DNA of 64,000 nucleotides from Glycomyces amatae (GCF_020991375.1 NZ_JAJLQZ010000004.1:1-64000), one strand, 5' to 3'. Positions 6,387 through 15,343 are shown, numbered from the stretch's first letter. Translations and numbers: made by a program. The notes: generated by a model from the sequence alone, not told the origin.

Positions 6387-8465
6387 ATGGCCCCCGAACG
6401 ACCGCACACCGTACCCCGCCGGCGCTGGCTGCTCCCTGCGCTCCTGGCCCTCGCCTGGCTCGCCCTGGGCGCCTTCGCGGGGCCGTTCGCCGGGAAGCTC
6501 AGCGAGGTCGCCGTCAACGACGGCTCGGCGTTCCTGCCGTCCTCCGCCGAGTCCACCGAGGTGAACGAGGCGCGCGCCGCCTTTGACGAGACCGACGCGG
6601 TCCCGGCGATCGTCGTCGCCGAACGCCCCGGCGGGCTCGAGGCGGCCGACCTCGCCTACCTGGAGGACGCGGCCGCGGCCCTGGCGGCGCTGCCGTTCAA
6701 CGCCGGCCCGGCGATCCCGCCGCAGCCCTCCGAGGACGCCGAGGCCGCGCAGCTGATCGTCCTCATCGGCGCGGACGCCGACGAGTCGGACGCGGTCGCC
6801 GAGATCCGCTCCGTCCTCGAGGACGGCAGCCCCGACGGCCTCCAAGTGCTCGTCACCGGCCAGGCCGCGCTCGGCGCCGACCTCGGCGAGGCCTTCGGCG
6901 GCGTCGACGGCCTGCTGCTGCTCGTGGCCGCCGCGGTCGTCGCGGTGATCCTCGTGCTCGTCTACCGCTCCCCGCTGCTGCCGCTGCTGGTGCTCCTGTC
7001 CTGCGGGTTCGCCCTCGCCGCCGCCAGCGCGGCCGTCTACTTCCTGGCCGACGCGGGCCTCATCGACCTCAACGGCCAGAGCCAGGGCATCCTGTTCATC
7101 CTCGTGTTCGGCGCCGCCACCGACTACGCGCTGCTGCTGGTCGCCCGCTACCGCGAAGAGCTCGGCGCCGGCCTCGACCGCTTCGCCGCCGTCCGCCGGG
7201 CCCTGCGCGCCACGATCGAGCCGATCGCCGCCTCCGCCGGGACCGTGATCCTCGGCGTGCTGTGCCTGCTGTTCAGCCAGCTCGAGTCGAACCGCGGCCT
7301 CGGCCCGGTCGCGGCCATCGGCATCGCCGCGTCGTTCCTGGCCGCCACGACGTTCCTGCCCGCCGTCCTCGCCCTGTTCGGGCGGGCCGCGTTCTGGCCC
7401 CGGCGCACCCGCACCGGCCCGTCGCGCTCGCGGCTGTGGTCCGGCACCGCCGGGCTCATCGCCCGCCGCCCCCGCGCGGTGTGGCTGGTCACCGCCGCGG
7501 GCCTGGTCGTCGCGGCCGCGTTCATGACGCAGCTGAAGGCCGACGGCACGACGCAGACGGACGTGTTCCTCACCGACGTCGACTCCGTCGCGGGCCAGGA
7601 GGTCCTGGCCGCGCACTTCGACGCCGGGTCCGGCGCGCCCGCCGTGATCGTCGCCGACGCCGACTCGCTCGACGCGGTGCTCGCCGCGGCCGAGGTCGAG
7701 GGCGTCGCCGAGGTCGCGGCGAAGACCGACGCCTCCGGGCAGGTCGTGGAGGCCGAGGGCCTGGTCGAGATCGAGGCGGTCCTGGAGGACGCGCCCGACA
7801 GCGACGCCGCGATGGCCGCCGTGGAGCGCCTGCGCGAGGCCGTGCACGCCGTCGACGGCGCGGACGCCCTGGTCGGCGGGCCCACCGCGATCCAGCTCGA
7901 CACGCTCCACGTCTCCGAACGCGACCGCGCGGTCATCATCCCGATCGTGCTCGCGGTGATCCTCGGCGTGCTCATGCTCCTGCTCCGGTCGATCCTGGCG
8001 CCGCTGCTGCTGACCGCCACGGTGGTCCTGTCCTTCGGCGCGACCATGGGCGTCTCGGCGCTCGTGTTCAACCACCTCTTCGGATTCCCCGGCGCCGACC
8101 CCACTGTGGTCCTGTTCGGCTTCGTCTTCCTGGTGGCCTTGGGGATCGACTACAACATCTTCCTGATGACGCGCGTCCGCGAGGAGTCCGCGCGACTGGG
8201 CACCCGGGCGGGCACGCTGCGGGGGCTGGTCGCCACCGGCGGGGTCATCACCTCGGCCGGGGTGGTCCTCGCGGCCACGTTCTCGGCCCTCGCGGTCCTG
8301 CCGATCCTGTTCCTGGCGCAGATCGCGTTCGTGGTGGCCTTCGGGGTGCTGCTCGACACCGTCATCGTCCGGTCCCTGCTGGTCCCGGCGCTCACCTTCG
8401 ACCTCGGGAAGGCCGTCTGGTGGCCCTCGCGCCTGTCGCGGGTAAGGCCCCTCAGCCGTGAGTAA
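6387..8465 (+). CDS. MMPL-family (RND superfamily) membrane transporter
   Basis: The 692-residue protein has two repeats of one membrane helix, an extracytoplasmic loop and five more helices, about 11-12 segments in all. The first helix is near residues 10-32 and the first loop is about 33-170. The bundle after it contains FILVFGAATDYALLLVARYR. The second half contains FGFVFLVALGIDYNIFLMTR. The paired acidic-Tyr motifs (TDYALL, IDYNIF) are the proton-relay signature of this family. Members export lipids, polyketides or drugs. The substrate is unknown, and control by the divergent MarR is likely. Start ATG at 6387 follows GAGGAG (6372-6377). Confidence 0.93.
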   Translation: MAPERPHTVPRRRWLLPALLALAWLALGAFAGPFAGKLSEVAVNDGSAFLPSSAESTEVNEARAAFDETDAVPAIVVAERPGGLEAADLAYLEDAAAALAALPFNAGPAIPPQPSEDAEAAQLIVLIGADADESDAVAEIRSVLEDGSPDGLQVLVTGQAALGADLGEAFGGVDGLLLLVAAAVVAVILVLVYRSPLLPLLVLLSCGFALAAASAAVYFLADAGLIDLNGQSQGILFILVFGAATDYALLLVARYREELGAGLDRFAAVRRALRATIEPIAASAGTVILGVLCLLFSQLESNRGLGPVAAIGIAASFLAATTFLPAVLALFGRAAFWPRRTRTGPSRSRLWSGTAGLIARRPRAVWLVTAAGLVVAAAFMTQLKADGTTQTDVFLTDVDSVAGQEVLAAHFDAGSGAPAVIVADADSLDAVLAAAEVEGVAEVAAKTDASGQVVEAEGLVEIEAVLEDAPDSDAAMAAVERLREAVHAVDGADALVGGPTAIQLDTLHVSERDRAVIIPIVLAVILGVLMLLLRSILAPLLLTATVVLSFGATMGVSALVFNHLFGFPGADPTVVLFGFVFLVALGIDYNIFLMTRVREESARLGTRAGTLRGLVATGGVITSAGVVLAATFSALAVLPILFLAQIAFVVAFGVLLDTVIVRSLLVPALTFDLGKAVWWPSRLSRVRPLSRE

Positions 8466-8503
8466 GGGGTTTCGGCGGCGAAGGCCCGAGAACTAAGGCG
8501 GGC

Positions 8504-8548
8504 GAGGCCCGGCCCGACGCGGACTCCCGATGCGTCGGGCCGGGCCTC
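8504..8548 (+). terminator. Hairpin after the MMPL gene
   Basis: A perfect 17-bp stem (8504-8520 with 8532-8548) with an 11-nt loop lies 38 bp after the stop. It has no T-run but is very stable. Confidence 0.8.
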
Positions 8549-8605
8549 AGCACGAGCATTGATGTCAGGCCGGAGACACCGGCCGGCGACATCGAAGGAA
8601 CCGCG

Positions 8606-8854
8606 ATGACCATGAACGACTTCGACTTCCACTACATGCACTACGCCCGCTCCGAGGAGCTCCTCCGGGACGCCGAGAACGAGCGGCTCGCCCGCAGCCT
8701 CATCAAGGCCGCCAAGGAGACCCGCCGCGCCCGCGCGCAGGTCCGCCACGACGGCGTCGCCCGTCGCGTCGCCCGCGCCCTCGGCCGCAGGGACCGCTCC
8801 GAGGCGGACCGGGCCGAGCCCCGCACCCGAAATGAACACACCGCCGCGTCATAG
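8606..8854 (+). CDS. Small hypothetical protein, 82 residues
   Basis: I do not recognise a functional family. The protein starts MTMNDFDFHYMHYARSEELL and continues as a charged, probably helical stretch rich in Arg, Glu and Ala. A basic C-terminal part (ARRVARALGRRD) follows. Third codon positions are strongly G/C and the ATG at 8606 is preceded by GAAGGA (8593-8598), so it is a real gene. Short highly charged proteins with a similar N-terminus occur as orphans in other actinobacteria. An ATG two codons later is an alternative start. It lies just before the large LuxR regulator and could share its transcript. Confidence 0.7.
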   Translation: MTMNDFDFHYMHYARSEELLRDAENERLARSLIKAAKETRRARAQVRHDGVARRVARALGRRDRSEADRAEPRTRNEHTAAS

Positions 8855-8855
8855 G

Positions 8856-8880
8856 GGCATGTCATGATTGCTGACATGCC
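8856..8880. promoter_or_regulatory. Inverted repeat overlapping the start of the LuxR/AAA regulator
   Basis: GGCATGTCA (8856-8864) and TGACATGCC (8872-8880) form a perfect 9-bp inverted repeat with a 7-nt spacer. The two possible start codons (8864 and 8876) lie inside it. It may be an autoregulatory operator or a translation-controlling hairpin. Confidence 0.6.
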
Positions 8881-11800
8881 GCGCCTAGGTTCCGATCTCC
8901 CCCTCTTCGCCCGCGACGGCGAGTTCGCCGCGCTCCGCGACGCGCTCGCCGCCGCGAAGAGGGGGCGACCGGCCACGGTGCTCGTCTCCGGCGACGCGGG
9001 GGTCGGGAAGACCCGGCTCCTCCACGAGTTCAACGACGGCGCCGGTGACGGTGTCCTCACCGTCACCGGCCACTGCCTCGACACCGCCGACTCCGCCCTC
9101 CCCTACCTGCCCTTCGCCGAGATCATCGGCGCCCTCGCCCGCGACCACCCCGGACTCGCCGCCGACCACCCGGGCCTCGGCCCCCTCCTCCCCGGCCACC
9201 CCGTCGCCGCCGACGGCGACCTCGGCCGCCTCGGCCTCTTCGAGGCCCTCCACGCCGCCCTCGCCGACCTCGCCGCCACCCGGCCGGTCGTCCTCACCCT
9301 CGAAGACCTCCACTGGGCCGACCGCTCCAGCCGCGACCTCCTCGCCTTCCTCACCTCCCGCCTCACCGGCCAGCGCCTCCTCATCCTCGGCAGCTACCGG
9401 TCCGACGCCCTGCACCGCGGCCACCCCCTGCGCCCGCTCCTGGCCGAGCTCGTGCGCCTCCCCGCCGTCCAGCGCCTCCACCTCGACCCCTTCGACGCCC
9501 AGCACGCCACCGTCTTCGTGCGCGAGCTCAACGCCGGGCTCGACGAGGAGACCGTCGCCAAGATCGCCGCCGCCTCCGAGGGCAACGCGTTCCTCGCCGA
9601 AGAGCTCGCCGCCGCCGAGACCCACACGGTCACCTTCGAACTCGCCGAGGTCCTCCTCGCCCGGCTCGAGCGCCTCCCCGACGCCGCCAAGCAGGTCGTG
9701 CAGCTCGCCTCCGTCCTCGGCAGGCGCTTCACCCACCGGCGCCTCAACGCCGCCGCCTGGTCCCTGCTCGACGAGACCGGCCTGCGGCACGAGCGCGAAC
9801 TCGACCAGGCCCTGCGGGCCGCGATCTCCCACGGCATCATCGTCCAGAAGAGCGCCGACACCTACGCCTTCCGCCACGCCCTCCTCAGCGAGGCCGTCTA
9901 CAACGACCTCCTCCCCGGCGAGCGCATCCGCTACCACCAGAAGATCGCCGAGTCCCTCGCCGACGACCACGGCAAGGGCGCCGAAGCCGAACTCGCCCAC
10001 CACGCCCACGAGTCCGGCGACCTCCCCTGCGCCCTCGCCGCCTCCGTGCGCGCCGCCGACGAGGCGGTCGAACTCGCCGCCCCCGCCGAGGCCCTCCTCC
10101 ACCTCGAACGGGCCCTCACCCTCTTCGGCCGCGTCCCCGCCGCGCGGCGGCCCGAAGGCCTCACCGAGCTGCGCCTGACGCTCCGGGCCGCCGCCAACGC
10201 CGAGGCCTCCGGCGAGATCAAACGCGCCCAGTCCTACTCGGGCGACGCGGTGCGCCTCGCCGACGCCTCCGGCGACAGCGTCCAGGGCGCCTACACCCGC
10301 CGCAAGTACGCCAAGAACCTGCTCATCATCGAGGGCAACGAACAGGAGGCCCACCGGATCGCCTGGGAGGCGTGGGAGCTGGTCAAGGACGAGGAGCCCC
10401 GCGCCGTCAAGGCCTGGGCCCAGGCCATGGTCGCCCGCACCACCAACGGCCTCTGGCAGTACGAGGAGGCCGCCCGCTGGTGCGCCCGGGCCATCGCCAC
10501 CGCCGACGCGGTCACCGCCGCCGGCACCGCCGAAGCGGACGAGGGCCACCTCGCCGCCAAGGCCGACGCGATGCTCACCGACGGCATCGCCGCGTTCCGC
10601 CGCGGCGCCCTGTCCTTCGAGGAGGTCGTCGCCCGCAACGAAGCGGCGCTCGACCTCATCCGCGGCAAGGGCTGGCACGAGGTCGAGCTGCGCGCCCACT
10701 TCAACAAGGGCCTGGCGCTCACCGAGGCCGCCCGGCTCCCCGAGGCCCTCGTGCACTTCGACCGCGGCGCCGAGCGGGCCCGGCGCACCGGCGACAAATG
10801 GAGCGCCTTCGGCCTGGAGATCGCCGTCCGCCAGGTCATCTGCAACTACATGCTCGGCCGCTGGGACGCGGTCGACGCCAACGGGGAGATGGCCTCCAGC
10901 GTCCTGCCCGGCGTCGTGCTCACGCGCCTCGCCGCCGCGGTGCTCCTCGTCGACGTCGCGCGCGGGCGCTTCGAGGCCGCCGACCGTCGCCTCGACTACC
11001 TCGCCGACCGCTGGCAGCTCGACGGCCAGGTCCTCGCCCTGGCCTCCCTGTGCGGGGCCGAACTCGACCGCTGGCGCGGCCGCCCGGCCGAGGCGCTCAA
11101 GCGCGTCGAGCGCGCCACCGCGAAGATGACGCGCCAGCGCGGCTACTACCTCGCGGGCATCTCCGTGTGCGCCGCCGGGATCGGCGCCGCCGCCGACCTC
11201 GCCCAGCAGGCGCGCCACGGCGGCGACGCCGCCGCCGCGAAGGACGCGGTGGCCGCGGGCGAGCGCCTGGCCGAGCGGGCCCGGTTCTTCCTCGAACACG
11301 GCCGGCCCCTGTCCGGGACGCTCGGCCCCGAAGGCCGCGCCTGGGTCGCCGAGCTCGACGCCGAGGAGTCCCGCCTCTACGGCGAGGGCGACCCCGAACT
11401 GTGGCGCGCCGCCGCCGAGGCCTTCGACTACCGCAACGCCGGCGATGGGGTCGGCGCCGAGAACACCACGGCCGCAAGCGAGGTCGCGGCCCTCGGTGAG
11501 CAGGACCGGCTCGAGCTGGCCCTGCGGGACCCGGTCGCCTCCGAGGCCTTGGCGCTGCTGGAGCGCACCGGCAGGAGCGACACCGGCGCGATCCCGGTCG
11601 GCGCGATGGCCGGCGGGGACTGGGCCGAGCCGTACCGGCAGGCGTACGCGCAATGGCGCCTCGCCGAGGCGCTGCTGGCCGCGCCGGGCGGCGAGTCCCG
11701 GACTGAGGCGGCCGAGGTGCTGACCGAGGCGAAGACCACCGCGATCCGCCTGGGCGCGGCCCCGCTCGCCGAGGCGCTGTGCGAACTGGCCGAACGGGCC

Positions 11801-12028
11801 CGGCTCGACGCGGCGGTGCCCACCACCACGCCGCTGACCCCGCGCGAGCTGGCGGTCCTGCGGCTGGTGGCCCGGGGCCTGACGAACCGGCAGATCGGCG
11901 CCGAGCTGTACATCTCGGAGAAGACGGTGAGCGTGCACCTGTCGCGGGCGATGGCGAAACTCGAGGTGGCGGGCCGCGCCGCAGCGGTCAACGCCGCCCA
12001 CCTCCGCGGCTACCTCACCGAGGACTGA
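8864..12028 (+). CDS. Large ATP-binding LuxR-family (LAL) transcriptional regulator
   Basis: The 1054-residue regulator has an N-terminal AAA_16/STAND ATPase domain with Walker A GDAGVGKT (43-50) and a Walker B-like VVLTLEDLHWAD (about 143-154). A long alpha-helical, TPR-like middle (about 330-960) follows. A C-terminal LuxR HTH (about 990-1054) contains LTPRELAVLRLVARGLTNRQ and ISEKTVSVHLSRAM. Such LAL proteins activate secondary-metabolite, carbohydrate or stress genes on binding an inducer. The target is not evident from the neighbours. The start may be ATG 8864 or ATG 8876; both lie in a palindrome. Its last ~40 bp are echoed three times downstream. Confidence 0.93.
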   Translation: MIADMPRLGSDLPLFARDGEFAALRDALAAAKRGRPATVLVSGDAGVGKTRLLHEFNDGAGDGVLTVTGHCLDTADSALPYLPFAEIIGALARDHPGLAADHPGLGPLLPGHPVAADGDLGRLGLFEALHAALADLAATRPVVLTLEDLHWADRSSRDLLAFLTSRLTGQRLLILGSYRSDALHRGHPLRPLLAELVRLPAVQRLHLDPFDAQHATVFVRELNAGLDEETVAKIAAASEGNAFLAEELAAAETHTVTFELAEVLLARLERLPDAAKQVVQLASVLGRRFTHRRLNAAAWSLLDETGLRHERELDQALRAAISHGIIVQKSADTYAFRHALLSEAVYNDLLPGERIRYHQKIAESLADDHGKGAEAELAHHAHESGDLPCALAASVRAADEAVELAAPAEALLHLERALTLFGRVPAARRPEGLTELRLTLRAAANAEASGEIKRAQSYSGDAVRLADASGDSVQGAYTRRKYAKNLLIIEGNEQEAHRIAWEAWELVKDEEPRAVKAWAQAMVARTTNGLWQYEEAARWCARAIATADAVTAAGTAEADEGHLAAKADAMLTDGIAAFRRGALSFEEVVARNEAALDLIRGKGWHEVELRAHFNKGLALTEAARLPEALVHFDRGAERARRTGDKWSAFGLEIAVRQVICNYMLGRWDAVDANGEMASSVLPGVVLTRLAAAVLLVDVARGRFEAADRRLDYLADRWQLDGQVLALASLCGAELDRWRGRPAEALKRVERATAKMTRQRGYYLAGISVCAAGIGAAADLAQQARHGGDAAAAKDAVAAGERLAERARFFLEHGRPLSGTLGPEGRAWVAELDAEESRLYGEGDPELWRAAAEAFDYRNAGDGVGAENTTAASEVAALGEQDRLELALRDPVASEALALLERTGRSDTGAIPVGAMAGGDWAEPYRQAYAQWRLAEALLAAPGGESRTEAAEVLTEAKTTAIRLGAAPLAEALCELAERARLDAAVPTTTPLTPRELAVLRLVARGLTNRQIGAELYISEKTVSVHLSRAMAKLEVAGRAAAVNAAHLRGYLTED

Positions 12029-12380
12029 CCGGCACCGAGAAAAAAGCAGGCCTCCTCTGCTGCTGGTCGCCGCTCGAGAGACAGTGGTTGGCTGGGCCGG
12101 AGCGGCTGATGCCCGCCTCCGCGGTTACCTCACTGAGCACTGACCGGCGCCGAGGCGGGGGAGCGGGCCTCCTCTGTTGCTGGTCGCCGATCAGGAGACA
12201 GCGGTTGGCCGGGACGAGGCAGGGCGGGGTGGCTGATGCTGTCCGTCTCCGCGGTTACCTCACCAAGGACTGACCGGTGCCGAGTTGGGTGCGGGCCTCC
12301 CCGTTGCCGGTCGCCGCTCGAGACGGCGATTCGCCAGGGCCGCGGCGGCCGATGCCCCCCCCGCCTCCGCGGCCACCGCA
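12002..12380 (+). repeat. Degenerate tandem repeats of the 3' end of the LuxR/AAA gene
   Basis: The gene's last codons plus stop (CTCCGCGGCTACCTCACCG, then GAGGACTGACCGGC) recur at 12117 and 12247, with a shorter trace at 12365. Spacing is 115, 130 and 118 bp. Each copy is followed by a shared segment containing CTGGTCGCC and GAGACAGYGGTTGGC (first two) or a diverged form (third). Each full copy again encodes a tail like LRGYLTED-stop. The copies diverge progressively, as expected for old slippage duplications. Confidence 0.85.
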
Positions 12381-12420
12381 CGGGCATCGACCGGCTCGAT
12401 CGGTCGTGAGCCGCGGCGCT

Positions 12421-12463
12421 CGTGGTTGCAGTGACCGTTCAGGTTGCGGTGCGGGTACTGCTG
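12421..12463 (-). pseudogene. msrA C-terminal remnant
   Basis: Read on the minus strand, this 43-bp piece encodes QQYPHRNLNGHCNH. It matches the msrA C-terminal segment [14 protein letters not shown] at 39 of 43 nucleotides. No upstream part of MsrA, and no GCFWG motif, is found nearby, and the open frame around it has non-coding composition. It is best read as a fragment of a duplicated and decayed msrA. Confidence 0.75.
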
Positions 12464-12465
12464 TT

Positions 12466-12813
12466 TCCAATGGGCGATCGGCTCAGGCGTGCCGCCTCCC
12501 AACGGCCTGTCCGCCTTCATCGGAGGCCGTCCGCCACCGGCATACCGGCCCGGTCGGGGCGGCGTGCGCTCGTGCGGCGACCGCCGTGAGCGGGGTCGCA
12601 TGCCCGTGCGCTGCCGCTCCGCGCCCCGCTCGCCGAGGACCGCCCCCGGGCCCGGCGCCGCCCCGGCGGCCCGACCTGGGCCCTCGCCCCCGCGCCCCCA
12701 GCTTCACCGCTACCCGGGGTTGACGCCTCAGACCTGCGTAATCCCGCAGTGGTACGCCGATTGCCTTCCTGCGCCCGATGTACGGGCCCCGCCTCCGCAC
12801 GAACATTGCCCCC
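12466..12813. other. Intergenic region without a convincing gene
   Basis: Open frames here are Arg/Pro/Gly-rich shadows. Apart from a weak GCGTA/TACGC inverted repeat near 12735-12757, I see no promoter or RNA structure I can defend. Confidence 0.5.
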
Positions 12814-14337
12814 ATGAAGCGGCGAACAGCACTCAAGTGGTCCCTCATCGGTGCCGGGGGCGCCGGCGCGCTCGTGCTCGGCGGCGCCGGCACCGTCGCC
12901 TACTTCTGGGCCGACGCGCGGCTCGACACCGTCGGCAAGGTCGCCTTCGACACCCCCCTCGCCGTCCCCCCGCTCGCCGAGTCGACGCGGGACGCCTCCG
13001 GCGCGCGCCGGTTCGACCTCGAGATCCAGTCGGGCACCGTCGCGTTCAAGGACGGCCGCGAGACCGAGACCTGGGGCCTCAACGGCGCCTTCCTCGGCCC
13101 CACCATCCGCGCCGAGCGCGGCGAGGAGGTCGCGTTCGCCGTCCGCAACGGCCTCGACGAGGGCACCTCCATCCACTGGCACGGGATGCACCTGCCCGCC
13201 GTCATGGACGGCGGCCCCCACCAGGAGGTCGCCCCCGGCGGCGACTGGGCTCCCCAGTGGACTATCGATCAGCCCGCCGCGACCCTCTGGTACCACCCGC
13301 ACCCCCACGGGCGCACCGCCACACACGTCTACCGGGGCCTGGCCGGGATGTTCATCATCGACGACGACGCGGACCTGAACCTGCCGCGGACCTACGGCGT
13401 GGACGACGTGCCGATGATCGTCCAGGACCGGAAGTTCAACGACGACAACCAGTTCGACGACACCAACACCTTCCTGAGCAGCCAGGGCCTCCTCGGCGAC
13501 GAGATCATGGTCAACGGCACGCTCGGCCCCTACTTCGACGTCACCACCCGCCTGGTGCGCCTGCGCCTGCTCAACGGCTCGCTCTCGCGCCTCTACAACT
13601 TCGGCTTCGGCGACGGCCGGCCCTTCTCGCTCATCGCCACCGACGGCGGCCTGCTGCCGTCCGCGTGGGAGACCGACCGCCTCCAGCTCTCACCTGGTGA
13701 GCGGGTCGAGATCGTCGTCGCCTTCGAACCCGGCGAGACCGCCGTCCTCCGCTCCCACGCGGCCGACGAGGGCTACACGGGCCCGCTCGGGCGCCTCAAC
13801 GGCGGCGACGACACCCTCGACATCTGCGAGTTCCGCGCCGCCGCGAGCCTGGACGACGCGACCGAGGTCCCTGAGACCATGGGCGCCGCACCGGACCTGG
13901 CGGACGCCGAGCCCGCCGAGGAGCGCTCGTTCACGCTCACGGGCTTCAACCAGATCAACGGCGAGTCGATGGACATGCAGCGCATCGACTTCGGCGTCCG
14001 CGAGGGCACCGTTGAGGTCTGGGAGGTGAAGAACGGCGACGGCTACCTGCACAACTTCCATGTCCACGACGTCCAGTACCAGGTCATCAGCGTCGACGGC
14101 GAGGAGCCGCCCCCGCGCCTGCGCGGCTGGAAGGACACCGTCCAGCTCGTCCCGCAGCGCCGGTACCGGCTGGCCATGCGGTTCACCGACTACACCGACC
14201 CCAACCTGCCGTACATGTACCACTGCCACATCCTCGCCCACGAGGACTCGGGGATGATGGGCCAGTTCGTGGTCCTCGGCGAAGGCGAGTCGATCGGGGA
14301 GGTCCCGGTCGTCGACTCGGCGCACTCCCACGGCTGA
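12814..14337 (+). CDS. Multicopper oxidase (CueO/FtsP/bilirubin-oxidase type)
   Basis: The 507-residue exported oxidase has three cupredoxin domains. The N-terminus MKRRTALKWSLIGAGGAGAL looks like a Tat signal (twin Arg, hydrophobic core), fitting folded export with copper. The copper motifs are HWHGMH (domain 1), WYHPHPHG (domain 1 end), HNFHVHD (domain 3) and YHCHILAHEDSGMMG. The last contains the type 1 Cys-His-Met set, so both the trinuclear and T1 sites are complete. Likely substrates are Cu(I), phenols or bilirubin; it cannot be narrowed. Start chosen at 12814 for the Tat motif; an in-frame ATG at 12778 would extend it by 12 residues. Confidence 0.92.
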   Translation: MKRRTALKWSLIGAGGAGALVLGGAGTVAYFWADARLDTVGKVAFDTPLAVPPLAESTRDASGARRFDLEIQSGTVAFKDGRETETWGLNGAFLGPTIRAERGEEVAFAVRNGLDEGTSIHWHGMHLPAVMDGGPHQEVAPGGDWAPQWTIDQPAATLWYHPHPHGRTATHVYRGLAGMFIIDDDADLNLPRTYGVDDVPMIVQDRKFNDDNQFDDTNTFLSSQGLLGDEIMVNGTLGPYFDVTTRLVRLRLLNGSLSRLYNFGFGDGRPFSLIATDGGLLPSAWETDRLQLSPGERVEIVVAFEPGETAVLRSHAADEGYTGPLGRLNGGDDTLDICEFRAAASLDDATEVPETMGAAPDLADAEPAEERSFTLTGFNQINGESMDMQRIDFGVREGTVEVWEVKNGDGYLHNFHVHDVQYQVISVDGEEPPPRLRGWKDTVQLVPQRRYRLAMRFTDYTDPNLPYMYHCHILAHEDSGMMGQFVVLGEGESIGEVPVVDSAHSHG

Positions 14338-14387
14338 CGCCGCGGGGGAGCGCCGTCCCCCCGGACCCCCTGTCCGGGAAACGGCGC

Positions 14388-14438
14388 GGCACCGGGCGGG
14401 CCCGCCCGTAGGCACCACGTGAGGGCCCGTCCGGTGCC
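14388..14438. terminator. Bidirectional hairpin between convergent genes
   Basis: 16-bp arms (14388-14403 and 14423-14438) with one mismatch enclose a 19-nt loop. It lies between the multicopper oxidase (plus) and the first PH-domain gene (minus), so it can serve both. Confidence 0.75.
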
Positions 14439-14452
14439 GTGTTGCCGAAGTC

Positions 14453-14827
14453 CTAGAGCACGTACACGCCGATGAGGTTGGAGAGGGTCCTGATGTCCAC
14501 TTTGCCCTTGAACTCGAAGCGCACCTTCCCGAGGCCGCTGTACCACAGGTCCAGTTCCGCGTCGAGGTCGAAGTGGCCGGACGTCTCGACCGAGAACGCC
14601 TGGACCTTGCTGTAGGGCAGGGAGGTGTAGTCGCGCTTCTTGCCGGTGATGCCCTGGGCGTTGACGGCGATCACGCGCTTGTTGGTGAAGGCCACGTAGT
14701 CGCGCACCCCTTTGAAGGCCGACACCAGCTGCTCGCCCTGCACCAGCAGCGGCTGCAGTTCGGCGGCGATGCTCCCGGGGTCGATCTGCTGGAGTTTGAA
14801 GAGTGAGCCGTTCGAGAAGTCGATCAT
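14453..14827 (-). CDS. Bacterial PH-domain protein, copy 1
   Basis: The 124-residue cytosolic protein starts MIDFSNGSLFKLQQ. Its central motif, VAFTNKRVIAVNAQGITGKK then SLPYSKVQAFSVET, is characteristic of bacterial PH (bPH_1) domains of the YokE/YvbH kind. These may bind lipids or partners; no enzymatic residues are expected. It is a tandem paralogue of the gene at 14969-15343, with the same length and about 60 % identical by eye. The two are separated by 141 bp in which I see no other gene, so they could form one transcript. Confidence 0.87.
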   Translation of the reverse strand: MIDFSNGSLFKLQQIDPGSIAAELQPLLVQGEQLVSAFKGVRDYVAFTNKRVIAVNAQGITGKKRDYTSLPYSKVQAFSVETSGHFDLDAELDLWYSGLGKVRFEFKGKVDIRTLSNLIGVYVL

Positions 14828-14968
14828 CCGCTCATCGTAATGACCCGCGGGGGACCGGTGGGTGCACTGTGGAGTCGGCGGGGCGGGAGGGGTGCGGCGC
14901 CGGGCGCCTCGATCGGTCCTCGCCGCCCCGCGCGACGCAGTCGCCTTGCGGGGGAGGCGGATCCGGGG

Positions 14969-15343
14969 TCAGAGGGTGCTGTTGGCGATGTGCTTGGCGA
15001 TCGCGGGGAGGTCGACGTTCTCCTTGAACTCGAAGCGCACCCTGCCGAGCCCGGAGAACCACATGTCCAGTTCGCCGTCGTTGTCCATGAGGCCGTCGGT
15101 CTCCACCGAGTAGGCCTGGATCTTGCTGTAGGGCAAGGACGCGTAGTCCTTCTTGCGGCCGGTCATGCCCTGGACGTTCACCGCGATGACCCGCTTGTTG
15201 GTGAAGACCACGAAGTCGCGCACGCCCTCGAAGGTCATCGCGACCACTTCGCCGTCGGCGAGCAGCGGCTGCACCTCGTCGCGGAAGCCGGGGTCGTCGG
15301 TGAGCTTGAGCTTGAAAACCGAGCCGTTCTTGAAATCGATCAT
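14969..15343 (-). CDS. Bacterial PH-domain protein, copy 2
   Basis: The 124-residue protein is a tandem duplicate of the downstream gene (14453-14827). It shares the N-terminus MIDFKNGSVFKL, the core VVFTNKRVIAVNVQGMTGRK, and an LDMWFSGLGRVRFEFK tail. The start is at ATG 15343, which aligns exactly with copy 1; a longer in-frame upstream stretch is not conserved in it. It is the upstream gene of the pair. Function is unknown beyond the fold. Divergence is spread evenly along the length, so the duplication is not recent. Confidence 0.87.
   Translation of the reverse strand: MIDFKNGSVFKLKLTDDPGFRDEVQPLLADGEVVAMTFEGVRDFVVFTNKRVIAVNVQGMTGRKKDYASLPYSKIQAYSVETDGLMDNDGELDMWFSGLGRVRFEFKENVDLPAIAKHIANSTL

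Noticed and set aside
8885-12001. 1038-codon open frame antisense to the LuxR/AAA regulator
   Set aside because: The protein is Gly/Glu/Val-rich with no family motif. It is a mirror of codon bias.
12130-12470. Open frames across the repeats and the msrA remnant
   Set aside because: They are created by the repeat units. Codon composition is non-coding outside the 43-bp msrA match.
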